Origin: DAOUMU01 sp034409055
GTDB lineage: Bacteria > Chloroflexota > Anaerolineae > 4572-78 > J111
Assembly (NCBI GenBank): GCA_034409055.1
Contig: DAOUMU010000060.1
Span: 1-7,577 of the forward strand
Direction: 5' to 3'
Length of the DNA stretch: 7,577 nucleotides
Shown here: positions 1 to 4,861 of the stretch, piece by piece
Layout of the letters: each line of letters begins with the position of its first letter
Numbering within the stretch: the first letter of the stretch is position 1
The notes under the pieces: model-generated
Seen by the model: the letters and a program-made list of their open reading frames with translations, nothing else
Told to the model about the DNA's origin: nothing
The model's database searches: none
Made by a program: the position numbers and the translations under genes

Positions 1-35
1 AATTCTTGAATAGCTGTGAGACGTTGTTCGTTCAT
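1..35 (-). CDS. 5' end of an unidentified gene, cut by the window edge
   Basis: An ATG on the minus strand at 35-33 opens a reading frame that runs off the left edge; the visible product starts MNEQRLTAIQE. A good Shine-Dalgarno sequence, AGAGGT, lies about six bases before the ATG, and a perfect TATAAT is further upstream at 83-78, so the start is well supported even though only eleven codons are visible. Nothing in eleven residues identifies a family. It diverges from the template-repeat unit that begins around position 160. Whether it is related to that unit (for example a retroelement protein or a target gene) cannot be told from this window. Confidence 0.6.
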   Translation of the reverse strand, partial: MNEQRLTAIQE

Positions 36-77
36 GAGTTGACCTCTTTTCAATAATAGATGTTTTTTGAAGCCTGT

Positions 78-83
78 ATTATA
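78..83 (-). promoter_or_regulatory. -10 box for the leftward gene at 35
   Basis: The minus strand reads TATAAT here, a perfect sigma-70 -10 hexamer, 42 bases before the ATG at 35. No good -35 hexamer is present at 17 bases; the nearest is a poor TTATAC-like sequence at about 18 bases. A 9-base inverted repeat (GAGTTGACC at 36-44 and GGTCAACTC at 92-100) brackets this box and the ribosome binding site. Confidence 0.4.
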
Positions 84-128
84 CTCCTGATGGTCAACTC
101 AGTATAACGTAAGCGGGTCGATTTAAAA

Positions 129-158
129 TTTTCAGCAGAGCAGGTAACCAATTATAAT
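129..158 (+). promoter_or_regulatory. candidate promoter driving the template-repeat RNA
   Basis: The plus strand has a perfect TATAAT at 153-158, preceded at an 18-base spacing by TTTTCA (129-134), which matches four of six bases of the -35 consensus. Transcription would start at about 165, essentially at the left end of the template-repeat homology. No reading frame with a ribosome binding site follows, so the expected product is a non-coding RNA. This is pattern matching only; the -35 is weak. Confidence 0.45.
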
Positions 159-164
159 AGGCGG

Positions 165-345
165 GCAACTTTGTTGCGGGCGCAGGCCGAGGAGACCGTG
201 TGTTGCGGGGCGGGGCGTGGAACAACCAACAGAACAACGCTCGCTGCGCGGCCCGTAACCAGAACAACCCGAACAACAGGAACAACAACATTGGGGTGCG
301 GGTTGTGGTCTCCCACATTTTCTTACCCCCTGCCGGCAATACCAC
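165..345 (+). repeat. diversity-generating retroelement template repeat (TR)
   Basis: Read in the frame of positions 161-316, this stretch gives GARGDRVLRGGAW, then NNQQNNARCAARNQNNPNNR, then NNNIGVRVVVSH. This is the C-terminal signature of the FGE/SUMF1 C-type-lectin fold used as the variable region of many DGR target proteins. From 221 to 289, 12 of 23 codons are AAC, the codon expected in a TR because mutagenesis of its adenines diversifies the residue without creating stop codons. A TAG at 158-160 closes the frame directly upstream, so there is no protein for it to be the C terminus of; together with the unmutated AAC codons this favours a template copy over a variable region. The boundaries are estimates, because the matching variable region lies outside the window. 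An orphan or decayed variable region is the alternative. Confidence 0.72.
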
Positions 346-488
346 GGGTTGGCCTTCGGGCGGATGCGTGGTCGAGGCAATTATTAAAAAATGGCGCGGC
401 CTGTCTGCTCCCCAGGAGCAGAGCCCCCACAAGAGATTTCCGGGGGGACGCCTGGCCGGTGCTGCCAGGTGCGGCACCGGGCAAATAT

Positions 489-546
489 AAAAAAGCCACG
501 CCCCCTCTGGTAGCGCCAGGCGCGAACGTTGGGGCGTGGCACTTTT
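489..546. terminator. bidirectional terminator-like hairpin
   Basis: GCCACGCCCC (495-504) pairs perfectly with GGGGCGTGGC (531-540), and a smaller CTGG/CCAG stem lies inside the loop. On the plus strand the stem is followed by ACTTTT, a fair intrinsic-terminator tail that would end the template-repeat transcript. On the minus strand it is followed by TTTTTTATATTT, a strong tail, so it would also stop leftward transcription before it runs antisense through the template repeat. Confidence 0.6.
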
Positions 547-659
547 AAAGCTGTTAGGCAATTCCGAAAAAATATCTTTGTCCACCTGTGCCCTGTGGGT
601 ACAGGCGGGTAATTGTCCTAACTCCGTGAACCCGCAGGGCAGGCCCGCAGGGCAAGTGA

Positions 660-724
660 CGTGAAGCGTGAAACGTGAGGGTTTTGGGCCATAAACCCTC
701 ACGTTTCACGTTTTACGCTTCACG
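660..724. repeat. palindrome built from CGTGAAA-like heptads
   Basis: The left arm (660-685) is made of the units CGTGAAG, CGTGAAA and CGTGAGG. The right arm (693-724), read on the other strand, has the same three units plus one extra, CGTAAAA. The arms can pair almost completely apart from the extra heptad, leaving a short loop around GGGCCA. This is a dispersed palindromic repeat type rather than a gene terminator, since no T tract follows. Confidence 0.7.
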
Positions 725-740
725 CGTATCTTCTCAAAAA

Positions 741-811
741 GTAGGGGCGAGGCAACTCGGATTGAGGGTCTCGGAGCAAACAACCTGCTCTCCGAGTTGC
801 CTCGCCCCTAC
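741..811. repeat. 21-bp perfect inverted repeat (GTAGGGGCGA hairpin)
   Basis: Positions 741-761 (starting GTAGGGGCGAGGCAACTCGG) are the exact reverse complement of 791-811. Inside, GAGCA (774-778) pairs with TGCTC (786-790), so the whole 71 bases can fold into one long cruciform or hairpin. GTAGGGGCGA-headed palindromes recur in many bacterial genomes as REP/MITE-like elements. A 7-base motif, CTCGGAG-like, occurs twice on the left side, so two alternative foldings exist. Confidence 0.75.
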
Positions 812-946
812 CTACCCCGAATTATTGAGATGATACCTTCACGCCGCCGAAAGTTTTGGGATGATTTAAATTTCGGAACTCCCTAAACTTTGCCAGAGGT
901 AGCGGAGAGTGGCTGCGGTGAATTTTTCTTGACGGGTGATATATAT

Positions 947-1693
947 CTATACCGTACAAGCTTGCACAAATGCCTCAAAAATTCGGCGGGCTGTGTCGTG
1001 CTCGGCCACCAGGACTTCCGGGTGCCATTGGACGCCGCAGTAGAAGGGGTGGTCGGGGTGCTCGACCACTTCGACCACGCCGTCGGGGGAGCGGCCGGCA
1101 ATCTGGAGGGGTAGAGGAACGCTGTCGACAGCCTGGTGATGGAGGCTGTTGACCCAGAAGCGGGTGGTTTGGACAATCTGAGCCAGCCGGCAGGAGGGGG
1201 TCAACTCAACCTCGTGGGCCAGGTGTTCGTACGGACAGTTTTCTTCGTTGTTGTAGGCGTAACGGTGAAGGGTGGCCTGGGGTATTTGGGAGGGGATGTC
1301 CTGGTAGAGGGTACCACCGGCGGCCACGGCGATAACTTGAATGCCCCGGCAGATGGCCAGGAGAGGTTTGCCTTCGGCCCCGGCCCAGCGGCTGATGGTG
1401 ATTTCTTCGTGGTCTCGATCCGGCTGCACGTCGCCCAGGGTGGGACGCGGAGGCTGGTTATAGAGAGACGGTTCGATGTCGCCCCCGCCGCTCAGTAAGA
1501 TGCCGGCGGCCAGGTCGTATAAGGTTCTCAGGTGGGCGGCGGGCAAATTCATAGGCATCAAGAAGGGAATGCCGCCGGCCCGGGAGACGGCAGTCATATA
1601 CGAATCGTTTTGGGCGTTGACCGGACGGCCGGCGTAGTAAGTACTGATGTCGTGGCGGCAAGGGATGCCGATCAGGGGTGGTGTGGATTTCAT
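947..1693 (-). CDS. class I glutamine amidotransferase, PuuD-like gamma-glutamyl hydrolase (peptidase C26)
   Basis: A 248-residue cytoplasmic enzyme of the peptidase C26 family, whose members hydrolyse gamma-glutamyl amide bonds (for example gamma-glutamyl-GABA in putrescine breakdown). The first strand is PLIGIPCRHD (6-15); SGGGDIEPSLY (68-78) is the conserved glycine loop; ICRGIQV (114-120) holds the nucleophile Cys115; GVQWHPE (220-226) supplies His224 and Glu226. The triad is complete and the length normal for the family. I chose the ATG at 1693 rather than the one at 1822, because the extra 43 residues match nothing in the family and run through repeat DNA; GAGGT lies ten bases before this ATG. 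No other polyamine gene is nearby, so the true substrate is open. It follows the dehydrogenase operon on the same strand after a 243-base gap with palindromes, and probably has its own promoter. Confidence 0.9.
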   Translation of the reverse strand: MKSTPPLIGIPCRHDISTYYAGRPVNAQNDSYMTAVSRAGGIPFLMPMNLPAAHLRTLYDLAAGILLSGGGDIEPSLYNQPPRPTLGDVQPDRDHEEITISRWAGAEGKPLLAICRGIQVIAVAAGGTLYQDIPSQIPQATLHRYAYNNEENCPYEHLAHEVELTPSCRLAQIVQTTRFWVNSLHHQAVDSVPLPLQIAGRSPDGVVEVVEHPDHPFYCGVQWHPEVLVAEHDTARRIFEAFVQACTV

Positions 1694-1703
1694 CGGGATT
1701 GTG

Positions 1704-1708
1704 ACCTC
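1704..1708 (-). promoter_or_regulatory. ribosome binding site deciding the hydrolase start
   Basis: The minus strand reads GAGGT here, ten bases before the ATG at 1693. It supports the short start over the in-frame ATG at 1822. Confidence 0.55.
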
Positions 1709-1721
1709 GTATTTGGTATGT

Positions 1722-1763
1722 TTAACGCTGATTTCGCAGATTTTCCGCAGATTAACACAGATA
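1722..1763. repeat. short tandem CGCAGATT-type repeat in the hydrolase leader
   Basis: Three near-copies of an 11-12-base unit lie in a row: CGCTGATTT, CGCAGATTT and CGCAGATTA, followed by ACACAGAT. This wording (an alternation of 'gctgattt' and 'cgcagatt' ending in 'acacagat') is a dispersed intergenic repeat that I recognise from Chloroflexota and other large genomes. It would lie in the untranslated leader of the hydrolase transcript. Confidence 0.5.
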
Positions 1764-1792
1764 ATTGTAATGGTCAATAACAGTTTGAACAA
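1764..1792 (-). promoter_or_regulatory. candidate promoter for the hydrolase gene
   Basis: On the minus strand TTGTTC (1792-1787) and TACAAT (1769-1764) are 17 bases apart; the -10 matches five of six consensus bases, the -35 three. The start codon is about 70 bases downstream. A second -35-like TTGACC lies nearby but has only a poor -10 at the right distance. Confidence 0.35.
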
Positions 1793-1803
1793 TGCCAACT
1801 GAA

Positions 1804-1918
1804 AGCCCGAGGCTAAAGCCATCGGGCTGAAAGAGCGAAGGATGCTAAAAGCACCCTAAAAAGTCAAATTTTAGCCCGATAGGGCTTTGCTCTTTTAGTG
1901 CGGGTCTTTAGGCCCGCA
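1804..1918. repeat. cluster of three hairpins between the dehydrogenase and hydrolase genes
   Basis: AGCCCGA (1804-1810) pairs with TCGGGCT (1822-1828) around an inner GGCT/AGCC stem; AGCCC (1873-1877) pairs with GGGCT (1882-1886) around GATA; TGCGGG (1899-1904) pairs with CCCGCA (1913-1918). In addition CTGAAAGAGC (from 1827) and GCTCTTTTAG (1889-1898) can pair over a longer distance. The first stem is followed on the minus strand by TTTC, so it may act as a weak terminator for the dehydrogenase operon; the rest looks like a dispersed palindromic repeat. Confidence 0.6.
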
Positions 1919-1936
1919 GTCGGCTGCCGCCTGCGG

Positions 1937-2890
1937 TCAGGTCGAAAGGAGGACTTTGAGCACGCCGGGGGCGGCAGCTTGTTCGAAAGCGGCCAGGCCG
2001 TCGTCCAGGGGGAAGGTGGCCTGAATGAGCGGTTCGACGTCGACCAGGCGTTGTTCGAGCAGGCGCAGGGCAGGCGGGAAGGGGCCGCAGCGGGAGCCGA
2101 CGAGGGTGACTTCGTCGACGACGACCATGCTCAGGTTCAGGGTGACGTCGCCGTGGAAGGTACTCTTGAGGACCAGGCTGCCCCGGGGACGGATCAGGGC
2201 GCGGGCGGTGGCAAAGCCGGCGGCGCTGCCGGTGGCCTCGACCACGATATCGGCGCCCGGCTTGATGTCTTGACCGGCCAGTTGGGTGGGAATGCCGCGA
2301 CGTTCTAAAATGGCCAGTTTGTCGGGATGGCGACCGACGGCCAGCAGGTCGCAGCCGGTCAATTGCAATACCTGGGCAATGAGCAGGCCCAGCTTGCCGT
2401 CACCCAGGATGACCACCCGGTCGGTGGGGCGAACGGGCAGCCGGTCGGTGATTTCGCAGGCGGCGGCCAGAGGTTCGGTAAAGACGGCCCACTGGTCGGG
2501 TATGGTGTCGGGGAGGGGGTAGAGTAGTTTGGTGGGTAGGGTGAAGTAGTCGGCCATAGTGCCGTCGCGGCGATCAATACCCAGGGTGGTGCGGTGGGGG
2601 CAGTGGGTGGGATCGCCCCGGAGACAGGTGGGGCAGTGGCCGCAGTAGGCGTTGATCTCGCCCACCACCCGCCGGCCGGCCAGGTCAGGGGCATCGTCGG
2701 CCCGGACCACCTCGCCGACAAATTCGTGGCCCAGGATACCGCTGAAGCCCATGTAACCCCGGATGATTTCCAGGTCGGTGTTGCAGATACCGGCCAGGCG
2801 AGTACGGATCAGGGCTTCGCCGGGTGGGGGGGTGGGGTCAGGGGCGTTGGGCTTAAATTGCAGGGTTTGGTCGAAATGTAGGGCTCTCAT
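1937..2890 (-). CDS. zinc-dependent medium-chain alcohol dehydrogenase (MDR superfamily)
   Basis: A 317-residue cytoplasmic NAD(P)-dependent oxidoreductase. The GroES-like N-terminal domain carries the catalytic-zinc residues Cys36 (GICNTD), His55-Glu56 (LGHEFVGEV) and Glu139 (FTEPLAAACE). A complete structural-zinc loop is formed by Cys83, Cys86, Cys89 and Cys97 (CGHCPTC...HC). The Rossmann domain opens with VVILGDGKLG (159-168). The combination GICNTDLEIIRGYMGF and a short (about 320-residue) chain resembles the MDR_like group close to threonine/sorbitol dehydrogenases; the substrate cannot be assigned. It is the last gene of a probable three-gene operon: its ATG is 19 bases after the stop of the iron-type dehydrogenase, and its GAGGTGA ribosome-binding sequence overlaps that stop codon, with a rather long 14-base spacing. 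All zinc ligands are present, so it is predicted active. Confidence 0.92.
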   Translation of the reverse strand: MRALHFDQTLQFKPNAPDPTPPPGEALIRTRLAGICNTDLEIIRGYMGFSGILGHEFVGEVVRADDAPDLAGRRVVGEINAYCGHCPTCLRGDPTHCPHRTTLGIDRRDGTMADYFTLPTKLLYPLPDTIPDQWAVFTEPLAAACEITDRLPVRPTDRVVILGDGKLGLLIAQVLQLTGCDLLAVGRHPDKLAILERRGIPTQLAGQDIKPGADIVVEATGSAAGFATARALIRPRGSLVLKSTFHGDVTLNLSMVVVDEVTLVGSRCGPFPPALRLLEQRLVDVEPLIQATFPLDDGLAAFEQAAAPGVLKVLLST

Positions 2891-2904
2891 GGTTCGTTAC
2901 CAAA

Positions 2905-2911
2905 TCACCTC
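2905..2911 (-). promoter_or_regulatory. ribosome binding site overlapping the upstream stop codon
   Basis: The minus strand reads GAGGTGA here; its final TGA region coincides with the end of the iron-type dehydrogenase gene, whose stop codon occupies 2912-2910. The 14-base distance to the ATG at 2890 is longer than usual, suggesting translation coupled to the preceding gene. Confidence 0.45.
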
Positions 2912-4064
2912 ACAAGGCCCGGCTCAGAATCTGGGCCAGTTCCCCGGTTGTCAGCTTGATCGGGTTGCCTTGCATACTGCTGGCTCGCGAGGCTTTTTCG
3001 ATCAGCGTCGGGAAATCTGACTCGGTCAGGCCGTAGGTGGACAGGTTAGGAACCGGCAGAGCCTGGCATAGGGCCTGTATCCAGACTACGCCGTCGCTGG
3101 CGGTGGCCTGGTCGCTGCCGGTCAGGATTTGGGCGACTTCGTCGTAGCGGCGCAGGGCGGCGTTGTCCGGCTCTCGGGCTTGCAGGGCCTGGACGTTGAC
3201 GGCCATCACGTGAGGCAGCAGGGCGGCGCAGGTGGCCCCGTGCGGAGCAGGGAACATACCGCCGAACGGCCCGGCAAAGCCGTGAACAGCGCCCAGCTTG
3301 GCGTTGGCCAGGGCCAAACCGCCACAGAGACTGGCCAGGGCCATATCCTCACGGGCGGCCAGGTCGTCCCCCTGTTCGTAGGCCCGGCGCAGCGAGCGGG
3401 CGGCCCGGTACAGCCCCTCGCGGCAGATGGTATCGGTCAGGGGGTTGGCTTTGTGGGACACGTAGGGTTCCAACACCTGGGTCAGAGCATCCAGGCCGGT
3501 GCTGGCGGTCAGGGCCGGGGGCAGATCGTAGGTCAGTTCTGGATCGATCAGGGCCAGGCGGGGTAGCATGAGCGGGCTGCGCAGGCTGACCTTGACCCGG
3601 TGCTCCGGCGAGCCCAGTACGGCGTTGCGGGTGACCTCAGCGCCGGTACCGGCCGTGGTGGGGATGGCGATGTAGGGAGCGGCTGGCCGGGTAATCGGTT
3701 TACCCCGGCCGATCACTTCCAAATAGTCGAGCGGTTCGCCCTCGTTGGTCAGCAGGGCGGCAATGGCCTTGCCGGTATCCAGGACACTCCCCCCGCCAAA
3801 GCCGATGACCAGGTCACATTTTTCTTCTCTGGCGCGCTGCGTGCCTTGTTGGGCCACCTCAATGGTTGGCTCCCCGGCCACGGTAAAGGTGGCGGTGCTG
3901 AGGTTGTGGGCAGCTAACAGGTCGAACAGGGGCCTGGCTCGTTCGGTGGTGCGGCCCGTCACCACCAGGGCCCGCCGGCCCATACCGGCGGCCAGTGAAC
4001 CGACCTGCTTGAGTTGACCCGCCCCGAAGATGATACGGGTGGCTGTGGCAAATTCGAAGTTCAT
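2910..4064 (-). CDS. iron-type (group III) alcohol dehydrogenase
   Basis: A 384-residue cytoplasmic NAD(P)-dependent dehydrogenase or reductase of the Fe-ADH family, of usual length. The N-terminal dinucleotide domain opens MNFEFATATRIIFGAG, with the coenzyme-binding GGGSVLDTGK at 90-99 and IPTTAGTGAEVT at 134-145. In the helical C-terminal domain the metal site is D192, H261 (AVHGFAG) and H275 (PAPHGATCAALLPH). The fourth position, normally His in GxDALTH, is Gln196 (GLDALTQVLEPYVS). DALTQ is, as far as I know, a recurring family variant, so activity is still likely, but metal choice may differ. I chose the ATG at 4064 rather than 4106: homologues begin at MNFEF-type sequence, and the longer form would overlap the preceding gene by 38 bases. 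The chosen ATG is only four bases after that gene's stop, implying translational coupling. Substrate unknown. Confidence 0.93.
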   Translation of the reverse strand: MNFEFATATRIIFGAGQLKQVGSLAAGMGRRALVVTGRTTERARPLFDLLAAHNLSTATFTVAGEPTIEVAQQGTQRAREEKCDLVIGFGGGSVLDTGKAIAALLTNEGEPLDYLEVIGRGKPITRPAAPYIAIPTTAGTGAEVTRNAVLGSPEHRVKVSLRSPLMLPRLALIDPELTYDLPPALTASTGLDALTQVLEPYVSHKANPLTDTICREGLYRAARSLRRAYEQGDDLAAREDMALASLCGGLALANAKLGAVHGFAGPFGGMFPAPHGATCAALLPHVMAVNVQALQAREPDNAALRRYDEVAQILTGSDQATASDGVVWIQALCQALPVPNLSTYGLTESDFPTLIEKASRASSMQGNPIKLTTGELAQILSRAL

Positions 4065-4068
4065 CGAC

Positions 4069-4377
4069 TCAACCCCACCCTTCGTCCTCGGGAAAGATAT
4101 TGTCATACTTGACGCTGTGGCGCGGCTCGGCCATCATCTCGGCCACTGTGTCGCGCCAGGTTTGGTAGTGGGCCGTTTCTTTGTGCCGGGCCGGGTCTTC
4201 CGGGGTGCGGTAGACCTCGACCAGGACAAAGCGGGTCGGGTCATCCCGTTGCTGGATGACGTCGAAGCGGGCGATGCCGGGTTCCTGCCCGCTCTGGCGG
4301 GCATTTTCCAGCGTGGCCTGGCGAAATGCTTCGACCCGTTCAGATTTGACGTGGACGTGCACGTGGACAATAAACAT
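4069..4377 (-). CDS. ABM-domain monooxygenase (YgiN/LsrG-like)
   Basis: A 102-residue protein that is almost entirely one antibiotic-biosynthesis-monooxygenase (ABM) domain, a dimeric ferredoxin-like alpha/beta barrel. It shows the usual series: MFIVHVHVHVK (first strand), EPGIARFDVIQQRDDP (32-47), RFVLVEVYRTPEDPARHKET (49-68) and HYQTWRDTVAEMMAEPR (70-86). Family members include cofactor-free quinol monooxygenases such as YgiN and the AI-2 phosphate-processing LsrG; sequence alone does not separate these. It is the first gene of the probable operon with the two dehydrogenases, ending four bases before the next start. The ATG at 4377 has a good AAAGGA nine bases upstream. No signal peptide; cytoplasmic. 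The pairing with two alcohol/carbonyl dehydrogenases suggests disposal of a reactive carbonyl or quinone-like compound (inference). Confidence 0.9.
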   Translation of the reverse strand: MFIVHVHVHVKSERVEAFRQATLENARQSGQEPGIARFDVIQQRDDPTRFVLVEVYRTPEDPARHKETAHYQTWRDTVAEMMAEPRHSVKYDNIFPEDEGWG

Positions 4378-4649
4378 AACAAACAGTCCTTTCTACGAAT
4401 GATGAATGGCGAATGAGCGAACCCATATTTTACACCGAAACATTTGGCCTGTCATATTAAGAAGGGTTGGGAAAATCTCCAAATTGTTGTTCATAACAGC
4501 CATAATATGATATACTTTCGGTCTGAAAGTATACCTCGATACGTGCAGCTTATAACGTCCACTCGATAGCAAAACCCAGATCAACTCGTACGGGAAAATC
4601 GACACCATTAGACTTGATAGCACAGGGGATACTCCCTCTAACATTGTGA
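4378..4649. other. non-coding control region upstream of the monooxygenase operon
   Basis: This AT-richer stretch carries no convincing gene on either strand. Near 4387-4393 is the AAAGGA ribosome binding site of the monooxygenase gene; near 4511-4533 is a perfect palindrome (separate entry). On the minus strand TATTAT lies just downstream of the palindrome (about 4507-4502), but without a good -35. On the plus strand TTGATA (4614-4619) and TAACAT (4639-4644) are 19 bases apart, a weak candidate promoter for the kelch gene. Confidence 0.45.
4511..4533. promoter_or_regulatory. 23-base palindrome, candidate operator
   Basis: TATACTTTC (4511-4519) and GAAAGTATA (4525-4533) are exact reverse complements around the 5-base centre GGTCT. 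Each arm contains TATACT, a good -10 hexamer, on its own strand, so a dimeric repressor bound here would block promoters in either direction. The shape (AT-rich 9-base half-sites one helical turn or so apart) fits a winged-helix or TetR-type regulator; HxlR-type quinone sensors use comparable ACTTT/AAAGT half-sites, but that link is speculative. It is 134 bases before the monooxygenase start. No regulator gene is in the window. Confidence 0.55.
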
Positions 4650-4845
4650 ACCGATTATGCGTAATTAGTCAGGTAGCATCTTGAGTAGGTTGGAGCGCAG
4701 CGGAAACCGTATCGAAGGGTGCGGTAAACGCGCCGATTCGAGGCAAAACCGCACCCCCTTCGGCCTAGCTCAGGACAGGCTTCGATACGCGCTCCACTCT
4801 GTTCCGCGCTACTCAGGATGCTTGGCAATGAATTACGCATAATCG
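4650..4845. mobile_element. MITE-like palindromic element
   Basis: The ends, CGATTATGCGTAATT (4652-4666) and AATTACGCATAATCG (4831-4845), are perfect 15-base inverted repeats. Further in, the arms continue to pair imperfectly (GCATCTTGAGTAG near 4677 with CTACTCAGGATGC near 4810; CGTATCGAAG near 4709 with CTTCGATACG near 4791; CCGCACCC with GGGTGCGG). The whole 196 bases can fold as one long hairpin. ATTGTGA occurs directly outside both ends (4643-4649 and 4846-4852), a possible 7-base target duplication. It encodes no protein, so it would be moved by a transposase in trans. It lies in the leader of the kelch gene. Confidence 0.65.
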
Positions 4846-4850
4846 ATTGT

Positions 4851-4854
4851 GAGG
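4851..4854 (+). promoter_or_regulatory. ribosome binding site of the kelch gene
   Basis: GAGG lies seven bases before the ATG at 4862. It overlaps the right copy of the ATTGTGA direct repeat flanking the MITE-like element, so the insertion came to rest immediately upstream without destroying it. Confidence 0.55.
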
Positions 4855-4861
4855 TTTCGTA

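Larger units (their letters stand above)
165..546 (+). ncRNA. candidate stand-alone TR RNA (template plus structured spacer)
   Basis: A promoter-like TATAAT at 153-158, the template repeat, a strongly structured region and a terminator-like stem follow each other on the plus strand, outlining a transcript of about 380 nt. The 3' half contains a hairpin whose arms are 456-465 and 471-480 (10 pairs, one G-U, 5-base loop) and the long stem at 495-504/531-540. In characterised DGRs the RNA after the TR folds and primes cDNA synthesis by the retroelement reverse transcriptase; a similar role here is inferred. Normally the reverse transcriptase gene follows closely on the same strand. Here there is no such gene up to 946, so the enzyme would have to act in trans or has been lost. 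Confidence 0.45.
547..946. other. 400-base non-coding stretch filled with inverted repeats
   Basis: I see no credible gene here. It holds an imperfect hairpin (553-563 with 611-622), a 13-base tandem repeat (cccgcagggca at 631-641 and 644-654), a heptad-based palindrome (660-724) and a 21-base perfect inverted repeat (741-811). A 17-base inverted repeat with three mismatches (553-569 against 871-887) brackets most of them. The 3' flank of the hydrolase gene (880-946) shows no intrinsic terminator. Confidence 0.6.

Noticed and set aside
200..320. Variable region (VR) of a DGR target gene rather than the template
   Set aside because: A stop codon at 158-160 shows there is no target gene upstream in frame, and the adenine positions look unmutated (AAC kept throughout). 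A decayed VR is not fully excluded.
200..490. Plus-strand frame reading VLRGGAWNNQQNN as a real small protein
   Set aside because: It would start with GTG inside the conserved motif, has no ribosome binding site, and its continuation is unstructured sequence. The resemblance is to the end of a larger target protein, as expected for a template repeat.
94..702. A 202-codon open frame on the minus strand, and a shorter one at 132-380, across the template repeat
   Set aside because: The translation is low-complexity (Cys/Ser runs are just the complement of the AAC codons) and runs through hairpins and the heptad palindrome; no ribosome binding site or family signature.
1694..1822. N-terminal extension of the hydrolase from the ATG at 1822
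   Set aside because: The extra residues match nothing in the C26 family, run through the CGCAGATT repeat and into a hairpin, and the ATG at 1693 has its own GAGGT.
4065..4106. Longer start of the iron-type dehydrogenase at 4106
   Set aside because: It overlaps the monooxygenase gene by 38 bases; family members begin at the equivalent of MNFEFATATR, and the ATG at 4064 lies four bases after the upstream stop.
4393..4644. An 83-codon minus-strand frame in the control region
   Set aside because: It crosses the operator palindrome, has no recognisable domain or ribosome binding site, and its C-terminal FAIHHS comes from a common non-coding repeat type.
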